44,525 nucleotides of DNA from positions 1 to 44,525 of the forward strand of contig CALISO010000004.1 in assembly GCA_938041445.1 (NCBI GenBank), given 5' to 3'. Positions 42,733 to 44,525 of the stretch are shown in pieces. The first letter of the stretch is position 1. Each line of letters begins with the position of its first letter. Both the position numbers and the translations under genes were made by a program. The notes under the pieces were generated by a model. That model was not told the DNA's origin, did not search any database, and saw only the letters and a list, made by a program, of their open reading frames with translations. The stretch comes from an uncultured Saprospiraceae bacterium. GTDB lineage: Bacteria; Bacteroidota; Bacteroidia; Chitinophagales; Saprospiraceae.

Positions 42733-44123
42733 ATAATGCAGCAGATACCATTGTAGCAATTGCAACTCCAAGTGGACAGGGTGCTATTGGCATTGTTAGA
42801 CTATCGGGTACTGAAGCAATTGCAATAAGCGATCATATCTTCTATGGCGCCAACCTCCATAAAGTTGAACCAAATACCGTTCACTATGGTAAAATCAAAA
42901 ATGCAGAAGGCACCATTTTAGACGAATGTGTCGCGACGATTTTCAAAGCACCTCGTTCTTACACGAAAGAAAATGTAGTAGAGTTTTCTTGTCATGGGTC
43001 ATCATACATTTTACAAGAAGTTGTCAAGCTGATCCTCACGTACGATGGCGTAAGAATGGCACTACCTGGAGAGTATACTCAACGTGCCTACCTCAATGGC
43101 CAACTTGACCTATCTCAAGCAGAAGCAGTGGGAGACTTGATTGCTTCAACGCATGCGAGCTCTCACCAATTAGCTATGTCACAATTGAGAGGAGGATTTT
43201 CAAATATGATCAAAAGTCTCAGGGACAAAATGATTGAGTTTGCAAGTCTTCTAGAATTAGAAAATGACTTCGGAGAAGAAGATGTAGAGTTTGCAAATCG
43301 TGATCAATTGAAATCCTTACTCAATGAAATACTAAGTACGACTACCACACTGGCTAACTCCTACGATCATGGTAATGCCCTTAAGGATGGAGTCTCTATA
43401 GCATTGGTCGGTAGTCCTAATGTCGGTAAGTCTACCCTACTCAATGTGTTACTCAATGACGATAAAGCTATCGTGTCCAATATCCCTGGTACTACAAGAG
43501 ATGCTATCGAGGACACCATAGTGTATGAAGGAATAAAGTTTCGATTTATCGATACCGCAGGATTGAGAGAAACTGACGATACGATCGAGACTCTTGGGAT
43601 TGAAAGAACGAAACAACACATCGCAAAAGCGCATATCGTTCTATATGTAGATGAGGTCAAAAACGACTACCAAGAAATCGTAGAAGGTTATAAGTCCTTA
43701 TCAATTGACAATCAAGAAAGTATAGTCATTCTCAATAAGTCAGACGAGTACGGTCACTCTTGCCATGCCTACGATATTGAAGAGTCTGTATCCACCTTGC
43801 TAGGAAGGATACCTACAATCATCATTTCCGCCAAACAAAGAAACAATACTGAAAATATCATCAAACTTTTAGTCTCTATTGTTCAAAAAAAGCAAACGAG
43901 TTATGGCGATGTACTAGTGACAAATCTGCGCCATTTAGATTGCCTAAATAAAGCAAATGAATCACTCAAACAATGTCTTCATGGATTAGACAATAGCATC
44001 ACATCCGACTTCCTAGCAATGGATATCCGCCACGCTAATCACCAACTTTCAGAGATAGTTGGAGAGATCAGCACGGACAATTTACTGGACTCTATTTTTA
44101 GTAATTTTTGTATCGGGAAGTAG
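42729..44123 (+). CDS. mnmE: tRNA uridine-5-carboxymethylaminomethyl modification GTPase
   Basis: 464 residues, complete. N-terminal tetrahydrofolate-binding domain (DTIVAIATPSGQGAIGIVRL), helical domain, and an inserted G domain with GSPNVGKSTLLN (G1), DTAGLRET (G3) and NKSD (G4). It ends in NFCIGK, with the essential C-terminal Cys. With MnmG it modifies the wobble U34 of several tRNAs. The start overlaps the MFS stop by four bases. The 3' end matters because it is a conserved integration target for genomic islands. Confidence 0.96.
   Translation: MNNAADTIVAIATPSGQGAIGIVRLSGTEAIAISDHIFYGANLHKVEPNTVHYGKIKNAEGTILDECVATIFKAPRSYTKENVVEFSCHGSSYILQEVVKLILTYDGVRMALPGEYTQRAYLNGQLDLSQAEAVGDLIASTHASSHQLAMSQLRGGFSNMIKSLRDKMIEFASLLELENDFGEEDVEFANRDQLKSLLNEILSTTTTLANSYDHGNALKDGVSIALVGSPNVGKSTLLNVLLNDDKAIVSNIPGTTRDAIEDTIVYEGIKFRFIDTAGLRETDDTIETLGIERTKQHIAKAHIVLYVDEVKNDYQEIVEGYKSLSIDNQESIVILNKSDEYGHSCHAYDIEESVSTLLGRIPTIIISAKQRNNTENIIKLLVSIVQKKQTSYGDVLVTNLRHLDCLNKANESLKQCLHGLDNSITSDFLAMDIRHANHQLSEIVGEISTDNLLDSIFSNFCIGK
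44106..44123 (+). other. Candidate attachment site at the mnmE 3' end
   Basis: The last 18 bp of mnmE (TTTTGTATCGGGAAGTAG, codons for F-C-I-G-K-stop) match in place and character the attB used by SGI1-type islands in Enterobacteriaceae, where the integrase targets exactly these codons of thdF/trmE. No second copy occurs in the rest of the window, so a right-hand att site would have to lie beyond it. Confidence 0.35.
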
Positions 44124-44189
44124 TTTGTTTTCTTTTTCTTTCTAACCCCTTGTTTTTGTTTACTTTATAACGTTTTACTTGCTCTTATT
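44124..44189. other. T-rich spacer after mnmE
   Basis: Pyrimidine-rich, with no hairpin and no reading frame. A Rho-independent terminator for the mnmE operon was not seen, unlike most other transcription units in the window. Confidence 0.5.
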
Positions 44190-44258
44190 TGTTGCCAAAC
44201 TTCTCTTTATTTCGTATATTTGTTGCCCAAATGTTGCCAAGGCATCAATTTTGTTGCC
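44190..44258 (+). repeat. Four TGTTGCC repeats with near-helical spacing
   Basis: TGTTGCC starts at 44190, 44221, 44232 and 44252. Two copies sit in an identical 15-mer, TTTGTTGCCCAAATG (44219-44233 and 44250-44264). Distances of 31, 11 and 20 bp are about three, one and two helical turns, so all copies face the same side. They may be integrase or excisionase arm sites, or operators. Confidence 0.6.
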
Positions 44259-44292
44259 CAAATGCATCGGCTGGGGAGATTGGCGAAATCAT

Positions 44293-44342
44293 GCACCATA
44301 TAGCACCATTGAGCTACAATCAGCACCATACAGCAACTAATG
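44293..44342 (+). repeat. Five 10-bp phased units with core GCACCATA running into a start codon
   Basis: Units begin every 10 bp at 44293, 44303, 44313, 44323 and 44333: GCACCATA, GCACCATT, GCTACAAT, GCACCATA, GCAACTAA. The last merges with the ATG of the zinc-finger gene at 44340. One-turn spacing suggests cooperative binding on one face of the helix, possibly by the product of the adjoining gene. Confidence 0.7.
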
Positions 44343-44525
44343 AGTACAAGAATATCAATACCTAAAATCTGCCAACATTGTGGCAATTCGTTCATTGCTC
44401 GAACGACAGTAACAAAGTATTGTGGTGACAATTGTGCCAAGAGAGCTTATAAGAAAAGAAAGCGAGACGAGAAGATACAAGCATCTATAGAAGAGACTAA
44501 ACAACAAATGCAAGGATTGCAAAGT
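44340..44525 (+). CDS. Zinc-finger/helix-turn-helix mobile-element protein, 3' end outside window
   Basis: Open from ATG 44340 to the window end (62 codons). It begins MSTRISIPKICQHCGNSF and continues TTVTKYCGDNCAKRAYKKR; two Cys pairs (CQHC, CGDNC) form one zinc site, followed by a very basic helix. This start is familiar from Bacteroidota proteins of about 100-130 residues that end in a MerR/excisionase-type helix-turn-helix and sit directly before a tyrosine recombinase. The helix-turn-helix and integrase would lie outside the window. Role inferred: excisionase or regulator of an integrated element. Confidence 0.65.
   Translation, partial: MSTRISIPKICQHCGNSFIARTTVTKYCGDNCAKRAYKKRKRDEKIQASIEETKQQMQGLQS

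Noticed and set aside
44293-44342. Possible CRISPR-like array
   Set aside because: Units are 10 bp with no spacers, and there are no cas genes; the phased binding-site reading fits better.
44207-44440. Minus-strand open frame across the phased repeats
   Set aside because: It runs through the repeats and the opposite strand of the zinc-finger gene, whose CxxC pairs are convincing on the plus strand.

Overview
The window looks like the chromosome of a free-living member of the Bacteroidota, possibly Saprospiria-like (lineage below phylum is a guess). Reasons: AT-rich DNA; several secreted proteins ending in type IX secretion (T9SS) sorting domains; a TonB-dependent receptor with an N-terminal carboxypeptidase-regulatory domain; a fused SecDF; a DAHP synthase-chorismate mutase fusion; a PorE-like lipoprotein; and repeated exact matches to the Bacteroidota -7 promoter element TAnnTTTG. 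No rRNA, tRNA, CRISPR array or complete insertion sequence was seen. Most of the sequence is ordinary core chromosome, densely packed, with many strong hairpin terminators.

Layout. 1-1745: 3' part of a large DUF1508 repeat protein with an Ala/Lys/Glu-rich coiled coil and one membrane anchor. 1810-5129: Nudix protein divergent from pyrE, then an M42 peptidase coupled to a UbiA-like membrane protein. 5232-9816: TonB receptor followed by a secreted T9SS alpha/beta-hydrolase that lacks the usual nucleophile serine. 9864-15075 (minus): PorE-like OmpA lipoprotein and SecDF. 15278-15825: Kbp-like BON-LysM protein. 15853-18747 (minus): TPR membrane protein, spermidine-synthase-like protein, GlmU-like left-handed beta-helix protein, ribosomal protein L31 type B. 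18880-20519 (minus): a cryptochrome/photolyase-family protein preceded by a tiny DUF2256 zinc-ribbon gene.

20683-24915 is the clearest regulatory unit. An aromatic amino-acid operon (prephenate dehydratase, aminotransferase, prephenate dehydrogenase, DAHP synthase-chorismate mutase) is preceded by a promoter, a 20-codon leader peptide with four Phe and four Tyr codons, and a terminator 16 bp before pheA. A sequence overlapping the leader stop codon can pair with the terminator's left arm. This is the layout of a ribosome-mediated Phe/Tyr attenuator.

24936-38174 holds lipoproteins, a DUF2141 protein, a ChaN-like protein, a secreted M28 peptidase, a tocopherol-cyclase-family protein, rlmF, a GNAT, rfaD, gcvP and a T9SS aryl-sulfotransferase-like protein. 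38274-44123 holds an Omp85-type barrel, a small barrel-like protein, a DUF547 lipoprotein, a glycosyltransferase, a TetA-like MFS transporter and mnmE.

From 44124 the character changes. Beyond the conserved 3' end of mnmE (the known attachment site of SGI1-type islands in Enterobacteriaceae) lie two helically phased short-repeat arrays. They run straight into the start of a zinc-finger gene of the type that accompanies mobile-element integrases in Bacteroidota. This is probably the left edge of an integrated element that continues beyond the window.
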